Made by a program: the position numbers and the translations under genes. Shown one piece after another: positions 8,300-15,724 of a stretch of DNA of 33,746 nucleotides. Under the pieces are notes generated by a model that was not told the DNA's origin, did not search any database, and saw only the letters and a list, made by a program, of their open reading frames with translations. The number at the start of each line of letters is the position of its first letter. Within the stretch, counting starts at the first letter, position 1. The stretch comes from Clostridiaceae bacterium. GTDB lineage: Bacteria; Bacillota; Clostridia; Lachnospirales; Lachnospiraceae. The stretch is taken from NCBI GenBank assembly GCA_021200535.1, contig JAJQGL010000082.1, positions 1 to 33,746 of the forward strand, in the 5' to 3' direction.

Positions 8300-8758
8300 A
8301 TGGTTTTATATCATGCAAGCAAACAGATAGTAGAATATCCTGATGTTAGAAAGGGAAAATTCACGAAGGATTTCTCTTGGGGATTTTACTGTACAAAAAT
8401 GAAAGAACAAGCTGTTAGATGGGCGAACCGTGGAGAAGGAGAACCTGTAATAAACAAATATGAGTATATAGAAAATTCTGGATTGAAAATTCTTAGATTT
8501 GACAATATGACAGACGAATGGTTGGATTTTATAGCACAGTGCAGATCGGGAAAAACGCATGAATATGATATTGTAGAAGGCCCAATGGCTAATGATACCA
8601 TTTGGAATTATGTGGCTGATTTTATAAATGGAAGTATAACAAGAGCACAATTTTGGGCGCTGGCAGAGTTTCGTAAACCGACACATCAGATCAGTTTTCA
8701 TACATTACAAGCCCTAGACTGCTTAAAATTTATAGGAAGTGAGATAAAATATGATTAG
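8300..8758 (+). CDS. DUF3990-like protein, possible ADP-ribosyltransferase fold
   Basis: This 152-residue protein starts at ATG 8300, seven bases after AAGGGGTG; an in-frame GTG at 8291 falls inside that binding site. The pattern LYHAS at the N-terminus, KDFSWGFYCT followed by EQAVRWA, then YDIVEGPMANDT, and finally HQISFHT near the C-terminus fits the DUF3990 family. His5, Tyr30 and Gln130 sit where the His-Tyr-Glu type triad of ADP-ribosyltransferase folds would be. Catalytic activity is inference. The next gene overlaps its last eight bases, as in a coupled two-gene module, and an XRE regulator lies beyond. It could be a toxin-like or defence protein, but nothing in the sequence proves this. 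Confidence 0.72.
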   Translation: MVLYHASKQIVEYPDVRKGKFTKDFSWGFYCTKMKEQAVRWANRGEGEPVINKYEYIENSGLKILRFDNMTDEWLDFIAQCRSGKTHEYDIVEGPMANDTIWNYVADFINGSITRAQFWALAEFRKPTHQISFHTLQALDCLKFIGSEIKYD

Positions 8759-9200
8759 TGAAAGAAGAAATACATTATTTTATGTGTGTGCATTAATAGA
8801 ATATGTATCGAGAGAAACTTTGAATCATAGAGGATATGTAGTTGAAAAAATCGGAAAAACAGGAATGCAGAAATTGTTTAAAGACGCACCGGTTAATCAT
8901 TGCTTAACCTTTGAACAGGTATCGGCAGAAGTGATTGAGCAGTATTGTATTGAAGATGGAAATTATGATACGATTTCGGATTGTAAGTATTCAATTCCTT
9001 CCTTTATTGATATTGGGAAGGTATATGCATATTTGACAGAGATGCTTTCAGCAGATGAGCATACAGATGTGAATATGGTTATGAAAATTTTTGAATCTTT
9101 TTTAAGTGATGCAATATCTGATTTTAAGACAGGTGTTTACTTTGAAAATCTTAGTTACCTGTCAGAATCTTTTAAAACAGGGAAATTGCTTGAACTGTAG
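8751..9200 (+). CDS. Small partner protein of the DUF3990-like gene, unknown function
   Basis: This 149-residue soluble protein starts eight bases before the stop of the DUF3990-like gene, with GGAAGTGAG ahead of its ATG. The N-terminal part (about residues 5-65: RRNTLFYVCALIEYV, then a helix-rich stretch) looks like a small all-helical domain. The remainder is acidic and predicted helical. DUF3990 genes are often accompanied by small helical partners such as DUF3791; this one cannot be firmly placed in that family. The tight overlap suggests a fixed stoichiometry, for example an inhibitor or chaperone of the first protein (inference). The same frame stays open for 49 codons after its TAG. 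Confidence 0.6.
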   Translation: MISERRNTLFYVCALIEYVSRETLNHRGYVVEKIGKTGMQKLFKDAPVNHCLTFEQVSAEVIEQYCIEDGNYDTISDCKYSIPSFIDIGKVYAYLTEMLSADEHTDVNMVMKIFESFLSDAISDFKTGVYFENLSYLSESFKTGKLLEL

Positions 9201-9350
9201 AAGAAGAACGAGGAGGAATACCTATCTGACTTTCCATTCCGAATCGGGCTTGTCCCTTACAGGCATTATGATGCAGAACAGCTTGAATGTCATCAGAATA
9301 TACAGTATCATGCTGACCAAAAAACGTTTGACCAGAGTAGCTTACATTAG
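9201..9350 (+). pseudogene. In-frame coding fragment after the stop of the partner gene
   Basis: After TAG at 9198-9200 the same frame continues as 49 open codons with protein-like composition (for example IGLVPYRHYDAEQLECHQ) before a TAG at 9348-9350. There is no start codon with a ribosome binding site. It may be the tail of a longer original gene, cut off by a nonsense mutation, or a fragment of another gene left by a rearrangement. It runs directly into the converging XRE regulator gene and overlaps its last bases. No family was recognised. Confidence 0.35.
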
Positions 9351-9781
9351 CATTTGGATTTCCTATTAGCGCGCATCTTTATAAATTCTAATATATCTTC
9401 TTTGTCACAATCTGACATTTTGTTGTAGTAGTATAAGAGTTCTTTTTCTTGAAAGGTAAATTGCTGATATTTTTTGATGGCGGCAGGAGTATTAAAATAT
9501 TCAAGAAAATCTGTCAAATCAGTACTTGATTGAGTAGGAACAGGTGCATCATAGTATACATTTTCATCTAATTTTAATGACGCATGTAGAAGATCTTCTA
9601 TCGGAACAGAGTATAATCCGGCTAATTTGTATAGCATTTCCAGGCTTGGGCTATTTCTGCCGGTTTCATAGTGCGAATACGCCTTGCGGCCTATGTCTAG
9701 TACAACCGCAACATCTTCCTGCGTATATCCGTGAGCCTTACGTAATTCTTTTAACTTCATGCCTAAAACAGAATTTCCCAT
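9347..9781 (-). CDS. XRE-family transcriptional regulator
   Basis: This 144-residue protein has an N-terminal helix-turn-helix of the Cro/C1 type (about residues 8-62: LKELRKAHGYTQEDVAVVL, then RKAYSHYETGRNSPSLEML and YSVPIEDLL). A C-terminal helical domain of unknown ligand ends in a basic tail. The start chosen is the ATG at 9781, with AAAGGTG about a dozen bases upstream; an in-frame ATG at 9826 is possible but lacks a binding site. It points towards the DUF3990 pair and may control it or itself. An inverted repeat GCTAG-N10-CTAGC (9850-9869) upstream is a possible operator. Confidence 0.88.
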   Translation of the reverse strand: MGNSVLGMKLKELRKAHGYTQEDVAVVLDIGRKAYSHYETGRNSPSLEMLYKLAGLYSVPIEDLLHASLKLDENVYYDAPVPTQSSTDLTDFLEYFNTPAAIKKYQQFTFQEKELLYYYNKMSDCDKEDILEFIKMRANRKSKC

Positions 9782-9826
9782 GTTATTTTCTTTACACCTT
9801 TCTTTTTTTGACTCTAGTGACAGCAT

Positions 9827-10232
9827 TCAAAAATTAACTGGCGTATCTTGCTAGCCTTTTTTTTCTAGCACAAGTCAAAAAGCCTAGACGGTCTCCACTC
9901 TGCTCTGGTTCGTGCTTAACAAATGTTCACAGGACATTTAGCACCCCGTTGCGCCGCCATTTTTTTGATCTGTACTGTCGAAAAAATATGCGCTGCAATC
10001 TACGTAGTTACTTTTTGTTCGTTGTACTAGTATAGAAAATATTATTCGCAAAATAGCTACAAATAGTAGCATATATTGCCTGTTTGTGCTATAATATGAT
10101 AGATTTTTGCGTATAAAGTCTATAAAAAATAGAAAACAGGGAAACATTAGGGAGCAATCAGCTTATCAGGATGCCAAAAAGAAGCGAAAAGGTTGCTTGT
10201 AAATTTTAAGTGTTTCGCTCAGAGGGAAAAAA
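9827..10232. other. Gene-free stretch with hairpin and GC-rich patch
   Basis: No convincing gene is present. At 9912-9944 a hairpin can form (GTGCT with AGCAC, and AAATGT with ACATTT). It is followed by an unusually GC-rich patch (about 9941-9960) ending in a T7 run, which stands out in A+T-rich surroundings. The rest is A+T-rich and holds the promoter of the ATP-grasp gene. A second dyad, AGCGAAA (10183-10189) with TTTCGCT (10213-10219), lies just before that gene. The patch could be the end of a lost mobile element or a small RNA, but no transposase or integrase is near. Confidence 0.45.
10087..10095 (+). promoter_or_regulatory. Extended -10 promoter for the ATP-grasp gene
   Basis: TGCTATAAT at 10087-10095 is a perfect extended -10 element. 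No strong -35 is present at the expected distance, as allowed for extended -10 promoters. The transcript would have a leader of about 130 bases before ATG 10233, including the dyad at 10183-10219. Confidence 0.55.
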
Positions 10233-11303
10233 ATGAGAAAGATAATAATTATTTTTTCCGGATATAATCAAAGGGCAATTCAAGCATTCCTTGCTACGTT
10301 AGATAGCCATCCGGAAGTTGAGTGTGCGATTATTGCCAGTGGAAGCGATGACAGAATACTAAGATCAAAATATAAAGATAAGGTTGTGTATATTCGTCGC
10401 CATAAAGAATTGAATTTAGCTGAAATAACTTTTTCAATAACAATGGCAAAGGAGAAATTCAATGCGCAATTAGCAATGATTGCGCCGACGACTGAAGCGT
10501 TAAATCGTTTTTGCCTTGAACATAGAAACCTATTTGAAAGTGATAATTGTTGTATTCCGTTGGTTAATCGAAAATTATATGAACAAATTTCAGATAAGAA
10601 ATCATTTTCGGATATGTGCGAGTTAAATAATATCAAGGTGCCTCGAATTTTAGAGAAGAAAGAAATAACATTTCCATGCGTGGCAAAGCCAACCGTTTAC
10701 TATGGAAAAAATGGACAGGCGCTTTATCCGCACCTGTTATTTTCAAAGGAAGATTATTTTAACTTTTGCAGCTTAGAAGAAAAAAATTATTTTTTTCAGG
10801 AATTTGTTTTAGGTGAAAGCTTTTATTTGCTTTATTATTTTGGTAAGAACAAGCAAATCGCAAAGCTTTCGCAAAGAAATTTGTTGCAGCAGCCGTACGG
10901 AAAATCAATTTTGGCAGCGGAATTGGCTGATTTGCACAAAAGCAGCATAAGCAGTCAATATGAAAAGTTGTTTGTAGATAATAATTTCCGAGGGCTTGTT
11001 ATGGTGGAAGTTCGTAAAAGGCAGGAGGATTTTTATATGATAGAGGCAAACCCGAGATTTTGGGGACCATCGCAATTGTTTGTCAGTGCAGGGGTAAATC
11101 TGTTTGAGGCTTTTCTGAAAGACTATGATATGATAGAGAAGGAAAAGGAATATATATTTAATCCAAACGCTAAGTATTTTTGGAAAGGTGGAATTGATGA
11201 AGTTTTGGAGCATGGCGAACAAATAGTAGAGTTATCTAAGCATACATATGCTGAAGTTTTAGCAAGCTCGGAATGGAAACAGTATAATTTGGAAATGTAT
11301 TGA
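10233..11303 (+). CDS. ATP-grasp ligase of unknown substrate
   Basis: This 356-residue protein has an N-terminal Rossmann-like pre-ATP-grasp domain (MRKIIIIFSGYNQRA to about residue 110). The ATP-grasp domain follows, with KKSFSDMCELNNIKVPRIL, a nucleotide-binding lysine in FPCVAKPTVYYGKNG, FFQEFVLGESFYLLYYF, and the metal-binding end MIEANPRFWG with the E-x-N pair. This is the carbamoyl-phosphate-synthase-like layout used by enzymes that join a carboxylate to an amine through an acylphosphate. The start follows GAGGG at 10222-10226. It stands next to a SAM methyltransferase and appears to belong to the same small biosynthetic cassette. The substrate (amino acid, peptide or sugar acid) cannot be read from sequence. 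Confidence 0.85.
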   Translation: MRKIIIIFSGYNQRAIQAFLATLDSHPEVECAIIASGSDDRILRSKYKDKVVYIRRHKELNLAEITFSITMAKEKFNAQLAMIAPTTEALNRFCLEHRNLFESDNCCIPLVNRKLYEQISDKKSFSDMCELNNIKVPRILEKKEITFPCVAKPTVYYGKNGQALYPHLLFSKEDYFNFCSLEEKNYFFQEFVLGESFYLLYYFGKNKQIAKLSQRNLLQQPYGKSILAAELADLHKSSISSQYEKLFVDNNFRGLVMVEVRKRQEDFYMIEANPRFWGPSQLFVSAGVNLFEAFLKDYDMIEKEKEYIFNPNAKYFWKGGIDEVLEHGEQIVELSKHTYAEVLASSEWKQYNLEMY

Positions 11304-11320
11304 TGCTATTTTATAAAAGT

Positions 11321-11348
11321 TTGTTATGATAAACTGGCTAAATATAAT
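11321..11348 (+). promoter_or_regulatory. Candidate promoter of the methyltransferase gene
   Basis: TTGTTA (11321-11326), a 16-base spacer and TATAAT (11343-11348) form a plausible sigma-A promoter. It lies in the 134-base gap between the ATP-grasp and methyltransferase genes. The -10 overlaps the start of the first hairpin of the leader. Confidence 0.5.
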
Positions 11349-11410
11349 CCGTCGTTGGAACGGATGAGAAAATGTTGCTCAACATTTGTGATCAACACTC
11401 ACAAAATCAT
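11347..11410 (+). promoter_or_regulatory. Structured leader upstream of the methyltransferase
   Basis: Three nested or successive dyads occur: ATCCGT/ACGGAT (11347-11365), AAATGTTG-CT-CAACATTT (11370-11387, eight pairs with a two-base centre) and TTTGTG/CACAAA (about 11385-11405). The middle one is a nearly perfect palindrome and could be a DNA operator rather than an RNA hairpin. No T-run follows, so it is not a terminator. Confidence 0.45.
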
Positions 11411-11444
11411 TTGGTTGTTTTATGAACAGGAGGAAAAATGGTAA
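11364..11444 (+). CDS. Possible 26-residue peptide between ATP-grasp and methyltransferase
   Basis: ATG 11364 opens a frame of 26 codons ending with TAA at 11442-11444, seven bases into the methyltransferase gene. The peptide begins MRKCCSTFVINTHK and ends EQEEKW. A weak binding site (GGAACGG) precedes it. It could be a leader peptide that couples translation, a peptide substrate of the neighbouring enzymes, or chance. The overlapping palindrome argues that the region may be regulatory instead. Confidence 0.2.
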   Translation: MRKCCSTFVINTHKIIWLFYEQEEKW

Positions 11445-12196
11445 TAAAAAATGAACTTATACAGTTATATGAAAAAAAGTCCAAACATTCAAATTATCAA
11501 ATACTTCCGTCAAATTTTGATGGAATTATAGAGAAAAATGAGTTAAAAATTGTGTCAAGGTATGAAACAGAACGTTTAAAGTATATTTTAGAAAATATAG
11601 ATATTGCAAACAAAAGTATCATAGATATTGGTGGAAATACTGGCTATTTTACTTTTGAGATGATAAATGCTGGGGCAATGCAAGTGGATTATTACGAGGG
11701 GAATGAAGAGCATTCAGAATTTGTTAAAAAAGCGGCAGACTTTTTTTTATTAAGAGATCGTATAAAAGTCCATCCGTTTTATTTTGATTTTGGAGATTAT
11801 AAATTTCATTGCGATGTCATTTTGTGTTTAAATGTATTGCACCATGTAGGTGATGATTATGGAAATACACAGGATATTGCAGAAGCAAAAAAGAAAATTT
11901 TAAATCAGATTAATAAGATGGCGAAATATACACAGTATCTGGTTTTTCAACTGGGCTATAATTGGAAAGGAAATAGAAATATGCCGCTATTTGATAATGG
12001 GACAAAGGAGGAAATGATTGAATACGTTAAAAATGGAACAGAAAAACACTGGGAAATAAAGGAAATTGGTATTGCTGAAAGGTGCGGTGATAAAATCCAA
12101 TATTTTCCCTGCATCGACAATAACATCGGTCGCAGTGATGCATTAGGCGAATTTTTGAATAGACCTATTTTTATAATGAAATCAAAGAACATGTAA
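11438..12196 (+). CDS. Class I SAM-dependent methyltransferase
   Basis: This 252-residue protein starts at ATG 11438 behind a perfect AGGAGG at 11429-11434. Motif I is IIDIGGNTGYFTFEM (about residues 60-75), the acidic end of strand 2 is in YYEGNEE, and motif IV is DVILCLNVLHHVGDD. The layout resembles CmoB/DUF1698-type enzymes, but the C-terminal third (from about residue 165) is specific and may bind the substrate. It follows the ATP-grasp gene on the same strand, with its own possible promoter. The target is unknown. A strong inverted repeat ends the unit downstream. Confidence 0.85.
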   Translation: MVIKNELIQLYEKKSKHSNYQILPSNFDGIIEKNELKIVSRYETERLKYILENIDIANKSIIDIGGNTGYFTFEMINAGAMQVDYYEGNEEHSEFVKKAADFFLLRDRIKVHPFYFDFGDYKFHCDVILCLNVLHHVGDDYGNTQDIAEAKKKILNQINKMAKYTQYLVFQLGYNWKGNRNMPLFDNGTKEEMIEYVKNGTEKHWEIKEIGIAERCGDKIQYFPCIDNNIGRSDALGEFLNRPIFIMKSKNM

Positions 12197-12234
12197 ACAT
12201 GATTCGCCTGCTCACGCACGCTAACGCTCATTTT

Positions 12235-12301
12235 ATCACAAAAATACCCCCTTTTATTAGATAATGGATTTTGTCTAATAAAAGGGGGTTGCTTTTGTGA
12301 T
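12235..12301. terminator. Bidirectional terminator with extended inverted repeat
   Basis: CCCCCTTTTATTAGA (12247-12261) pairs perfectly with TCTAATAAAAGGGGG (12274-12288) around a 12-base loop. A second pair of arms, ATCACAAAA (12235-12243) and TTTTGTGAT (12293-12301), extends the dyad outward across short mismatches. Flanking T-rich bases exist on both strands. It lies between the convergent methyltransferase and chemotaxis genes and can end both transcripts. Confidence 0.85.
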
Positions 12302-12343
12302 ATCAAAAGCGCATGTGGTTATTTTTGTATTTATAGATAGGTA

Positions 12344-14041
12344 TTAAGCTTCATCATCGAATTCTGCGATTGTAAATTTTCCGATTAATCCTTCCAGCAT
12401 TTCGGACTGGCTGCTTAATTCCTCGCTGGAAGCAGCACATTCCTGTGAGGTAGCAGAGTTTGTCTGAACGACATCATTGATCTGGTCAACACCCTCGTTA
12501 ATCTGGGCAATGGCAGATGTCTGTGCTTCTAATGCGTTAGCAACTTTATTTACCTCGTCTGTGATGATCTTGGAATTCGTTACGACACTTCCAAGCTGTT
12601 GAGCAGTTTCATCAGCAATTACCATACCTTTTTCTACTGCATTGACCGAAGATTCAATCAAAGTTGTGGATTCCTTAGCGGCCTCTGAACTCTGTGCGGC
12701 CAGTACCGATACCTGATTGGCAACAACTGCAAATCCCTTCCCGGCATCGCCTGCTCTTGCCGCCTCAATAGATGCGTTTAATGCTAACAGGTTTGTCTGA
12801 GAGGCAATATCATTAATTGTAGCGATAATTTTACTGATTTCTTTGGATGAGACATTAATTTCGTCCATGGAACGAACCATTTCATTCATCTTGCCGTTGC
12901 TGTTTTCGATTTCCTGTCCCAATTCACTTACCTGAGAGCTGATTTCTTTTGCACCGTCTGCGTTTTGCGATACACGCTCTGACACATTTGTCAGTGTTGC
13001 CGCCAGTTCTTCAGTAACAGCAGCCTGGTCCGTTGCACCTTTTGCAAGTTCCATAGAGCTTGCGGCAATCTGTTCAGCGCCGCCGGAAACCTGTGAAGCT
13101 ACATTGTGGATATTATTAACGGTTTTTGCCATATTCTTTTCAAAAAGCATAAAGGAATTCAGGATTTCTACAAAATCACCTTTCCATTGTACCTCAGGTT
13201 CTACAGCAAAATTTCCGGTTGAAAATTCTTTCATCGCTCTTGAAATGTCGTCTACATAGCTGCCCAATATACGAATTGATTTTCTCAGGCTGTGTGCCAG
13301 TTTGCCGATTTCATCTTCTGAATGATATTCAAGATGGCTGTGCAGATTACCAGCCGCCAGTTCATTGGCTACTATTTCTACCTCATGGAGAGGATCTAAA
13401 ATAGCATTTGAAATGCGCAATCCGATCTTGCTTGCAATAATGGCTGCAATAATAATGAATAAAATCAGCACGACAATCAGGACAACGGTAATTATAGTGC
13501 TTGTCTGAACTGCCTCTTTTTCTTCGGCATCAGTGATTTCGTCAATCTCTTTTGAAAGCGTGATAACGTCGTCTAATGCCGGTGCACAGGATGTCAGGAT
13601 TTGATTGGAAGCGTTTTCCAGGTCGCCGTTTTCGATTAGTTCTATGATGCTGTAACCGATGTTTCCCCAATCTGTAATGGCTGATACATACTGCTGGTAC
13701 AGATCATCGTCAATCATTTCAGTATTTTTTAACGTTTGCAAAAAACCATCAATTTCAGTCAGTTTTTCTTCAACAGTAGCCTTGTAATCGTCATATGTAC
13801 TCGAATCTGTCTCTAAAGCCATTTCGCGTATGTTCCTGGCGGCGATATTTATATTGATACGGCAGTTTTTCACAGCAACATCCGCCTGCTGGACCTGGTT
13901 GACATAATTGCTGAAGTTGCGATAGGTCACTACCGTTCCAATGGTACTGATAATACCAGATATGACCATGATTGCAATTACAATGCCATAACCGGATAAT
14001 AATTTTTGTTTAATGCTCATGTGATCAAATTTTTTTACCAT
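12344..14041 (-). CDS. Methyl-accepting chemotaxis protein
   Basis: This 565-residue chemoreceptor has a first membrane segment (about residues 12-33), an outer four-helix-bundle sensor of some 150 residues, and a second membrane segment (about 184-206). A HAMP linker follows, then a long cytoplasmic coiled coil. The highly conserved signalling tip is [18 protein letters not shown] (about residues 410-430), followed by GKGFAVVA. The Glu/Gln-rich flanks hold adaptation sites. It starts at ATG 14041 after GGAGGGAG. No chemotaxis or flagellar genes are adjacent, so it is an orphan receptor signalling to a CheA/CheW array encoded elsewhere. The ligand is unknown. The TTGACA-type promoter lies just upstream. 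Confidence 0.95.
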   Translation of the reverse strand: MVKKFDHMSIKQKLLSGYGIVIAIMVISGIISTIGTVVTYRNFSNYVNQVQQADVAVKNCRININIAARNIREMALETDSSTYDDYKATVEEKLTEIDGFLQTLKNTEMIDDDLYQQYVSAITDWGNIGYSIIELIENGDLENASNQILTSCAPALDDVITLSKEIDEITDAEEKEAVQTSTIITVVLIVVLILFIIIAAIIASKIGLRISNAILDPLHEVEIVANELAAGNLHSHLEYHSEDEIGKLAHSLRKSIRILGSYVDDISRAMKEFSTGNFAVEPEVQWKGDFVEILNSFMLFEKNMAKTVNNIHNVASQVSGGAEQIAASSMELAKGATDQAAVTEELAATLTNVSERVSQNADGAKEISSQVSELGQEIENSNGKMNEMVRSMDEINVSSKEISKIIATINDIASQTNLLALNASIEAARAGDAGKGFAVVANQVSVLAAQSSEAAKESTTLIESSVNAVEKGMVIADETAQQLGSVVTNSKIITDEVNKVANALEAQTSAIAQINEGVDQINDVVQTNSATSQECAASSEELSSQSEMLEGLIGKFTIAEFDDEA

Positions 14042-14097
14042 TTTTCTCCCTCCGTTTTTTTGTCTGTATTATTTTAGCAGTAAAATGATATCCCCCT

Positions 14098-14126
14098 TTT
14101 TTACTCCTTTTGCCATTGTTTGTCAA
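14098..14126 (-). promoter_or_regulatory. Candidate promoter of the chemoreceptor gene
   Basis: On the minus strand TTGACA (14126-14121), a 17-base spacer and TAAAAA (14103-14098) form a promoter with perfect -35 and weak -10, followed by a leader of about 55 bases to ATG 14041. Confidence 0.4.
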
Positions 14127-14165
14127 TATATAAAAAATAAATTTTTTTTTATAATTATTACCTTT

Positions 14166-14732
14166 TTACCGTATGTCTTTTTTGTCGATGCAGCCGGTGG
14201 CTTTTAAAATCCATACATACAGTATGCACAAAATCAGGCTGGCTGAAAGGACAGCAACAGAAATCCACAGTCCGTTCTGCGGGATTGGAAGCTGTCGGTA
14301 CAGCCCATGCACAAAAACACCCGCAAGGCTTAAACTGATGCCGGGAATGAGAAAAAATGAGATTGGTTTTATGTGCAGATATTTTCGCAGATAAAGCGCC
14401 TCTAATAGGGTCATGCCAATCTGGCTGACCAGTGAGCCGACAAGATACGCCTGGATGCCGAATTTTGGAACCAGTGCAGCCAGAAAATATATTTTGACGG
14501 CGAGGCAGACGGCAGTAATCAAAAAGGTAAGCTGTGTTTGGCCAAGTCCATTAATAATGCTGGTAAATGTGGTTGAGAGATAAAGAAACGGACACAGCCA
14601 CGAAAGCAGATAGATATATTCTCCTGCCTGTGGGCTGTGAAACAGAAAAGTTCCAAATTCTTTGCCAAACAGAAGGAAAACACAGGTGAACAGATAACCG
14701 ATGAGCAGGCAGTATTTGCTGGAAACAGTCAC
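14166..14732 (-). CDS. spoVB: SpoVB-like flippase, C-terminal part (separated by frameshift)
   Basis: This frame encodes the last third of a MOP-superfamily lipid-linked precursor flippase: a series of hydrophobic segments (LIGYLFTCVFLLF, LLSWLCPFLYLSTTF and others) ending in a basic tail. The GTG at 14732 is only the first available start and has no ribosome binding site. The natural joining point is the A7 run at 14756-14762, from which the frame reads R-E-D-T-I-Q-K-Y-V without a break. Joined to the N-terminal part by a -1 shift, the product is 519 residues, the usual SpoVB size of about 520. By itself this part would not make a transporter. Confidence 0.75.
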   Translation of the reverse strand: MTVSSKYCLLIGYLFTCVFLLFGKEFGTFLFHSPQAGEYIYLLSWLCPFLYLSTTFTSIINGLGQTQLTFLITAVCLAVKIYFLAALVPKFGIQAYLVGSLVSQIGMTLLEALYLRKYLHIKPISFFLIPGISLSLAGVFVHGLYRQLPIPQNGLWISVAVLSASLILCILYVWILKATGCIDKKDIR

Positions 14733-15724
14733 ATATTTTTGAATGGTGTCTTCTCTTTTTTTGCCTCTGCATGGGCGATTGCAGGCAGAAGCATGACGGC
14801 AAAGGAATTGGTCACAGTAGACGGAAAGAGAATAAAGGGCATTGCAATTCCGGATAAAACTCCATAAATACTAAGCGCTTCCTGTTCCGTGCAGCCGAAA
14901 TCCTTTAGAGCGGCAGGAATGAATACGGATTCTGCACTGTGCAGAGTCGACAGGATTAATTTTGTGATGGTCAGGGTAAATGCCAGAAATAAAAGCGTCC
15001 TGAAAAGTTTTGCATTTGCATTGTTTGGGGATGGACAGCCGCCTTGTGTAAAAGAAGGCTGTTTCGGATGGATGTCTCCCCAAAGGCGGAAACAATTATA
15101 GAGGCAGGAGCAGCTCTCGCCGATGACCAGACCAAGCACAGCAAGGCGGCATCCGGCTTCGGATGAGGCTGACAAAAGGAGGCATAAAACGACGACAGAG
15201 GTCACTCTGGCGAGCTGTTCGATGATCTGTGTCATGGCGGGAACTTTTGCATCATTTTTTCCATAAAAATAGCCGTTTATGCAAGAGGTAATACCGCAGG
15301 GAAGAAAGAGGATGCACATAATTTTTATGTATGGGGCGCAGGCTGGTTCTAAAAGCAGGAAGCGGGAAACCGGACCGGCATAGCGATATAGGATGACGGT
15401 CAGCAGCAGTGCCAGTGTTACTGAGGCTGCCATACCGCATTTTAAAATAGAAAGATCGCGCTTTCTTTTGCAGTCAGGGCGGTCGACGCTGGAAGCAATC
15501 AGCTGGGAAATAGCAGTCTGGATTCCGGCGGCGTAGATGGTAAAACAAAGTCCGTATACAGGGAATACCAGCTGGTAGACGCCCAAAAGCTTTGCGCCCA
15601 GAACATCAGATAAGAATATACGGTATATAAATCCAATAATACGTGTAATGAAACCGGCAATCGTAAGGAGAAATGTTCCCTGAACCAGTTTGTTCTGAAT
15701 GAATTTATTTTGGATGAGTTTCAT
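14729..15724 (-). CDS. spoVB: SpoVB-like polysaccharide/lipid flippase, N-terminal part
   Basis: This 331-residue frame holds the N-terminal two thirds of a SpoVB/MurJ-like membrane flippase. It begins with the family pattern GTFLLTIAGFITRIIGFIYR, then YQLVFPVYGLCFTIYAAGIQTAISQLIA, and about nine hydrophobic segments follow. The family moves lipid-linked cell-envelope precursors; SpoVB itself acts in spore cortex formation. ATG 15724 follows GGAGGA. After MLLPAIAHAEAKK the frame passes an A7 run and ends eight codons later with a foreign-looking tail (EKTPFKNM). A -1 shift restores the family sequence. It may be a mutation, sequence error, phase switch or programmed frameshift. Confidence 0.8.
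   Translation of the reverse strand: MKLIQNKFIQNKLVQGTFLLTIAGFITRIIGFIYRIFLSDVLGAKLLGVYQLVFPVYGLCFTIYAAGIQTAISQLIASSVDRPDCKRKRDLSILKCGMAASVTLALLLTVILYRYAGPVSRFLLLEPACAPYIKIMCILFLPCGITSCINGYFYGKNDAKVPAMTQIIEQLARVTSVVVLCLLLSASSEAGCRLAVLGLVIGESCSCLYNCFRLWGDIHPKQPSFTQGGCPSPNNANAKLFRTLLFLAFTLTITKLILSTLHSAESVFIPAALKDFGCTEQEALSIYGVLSGIAMPFILFPSTVTNSFAVMLLPAIAHAEAKKEKTPFKNM

Noticed and set aside
9938-10147. Open frame of 69 codons on the minus strand in the gene-free stretch
   Set aside because: No ribosome binding site, Phe/Ile-rich composition typical of A+T-rich noncoding DNA, and it overlaps the ATP-grasp promoter.
10171-10209. Twelve-codon frame (MPKRSEKVACKF) before the ATP-grasp gene
   Set aside because: Very short, with only a weak binding site, and inside a dyad; not enough to support a leader peptide.
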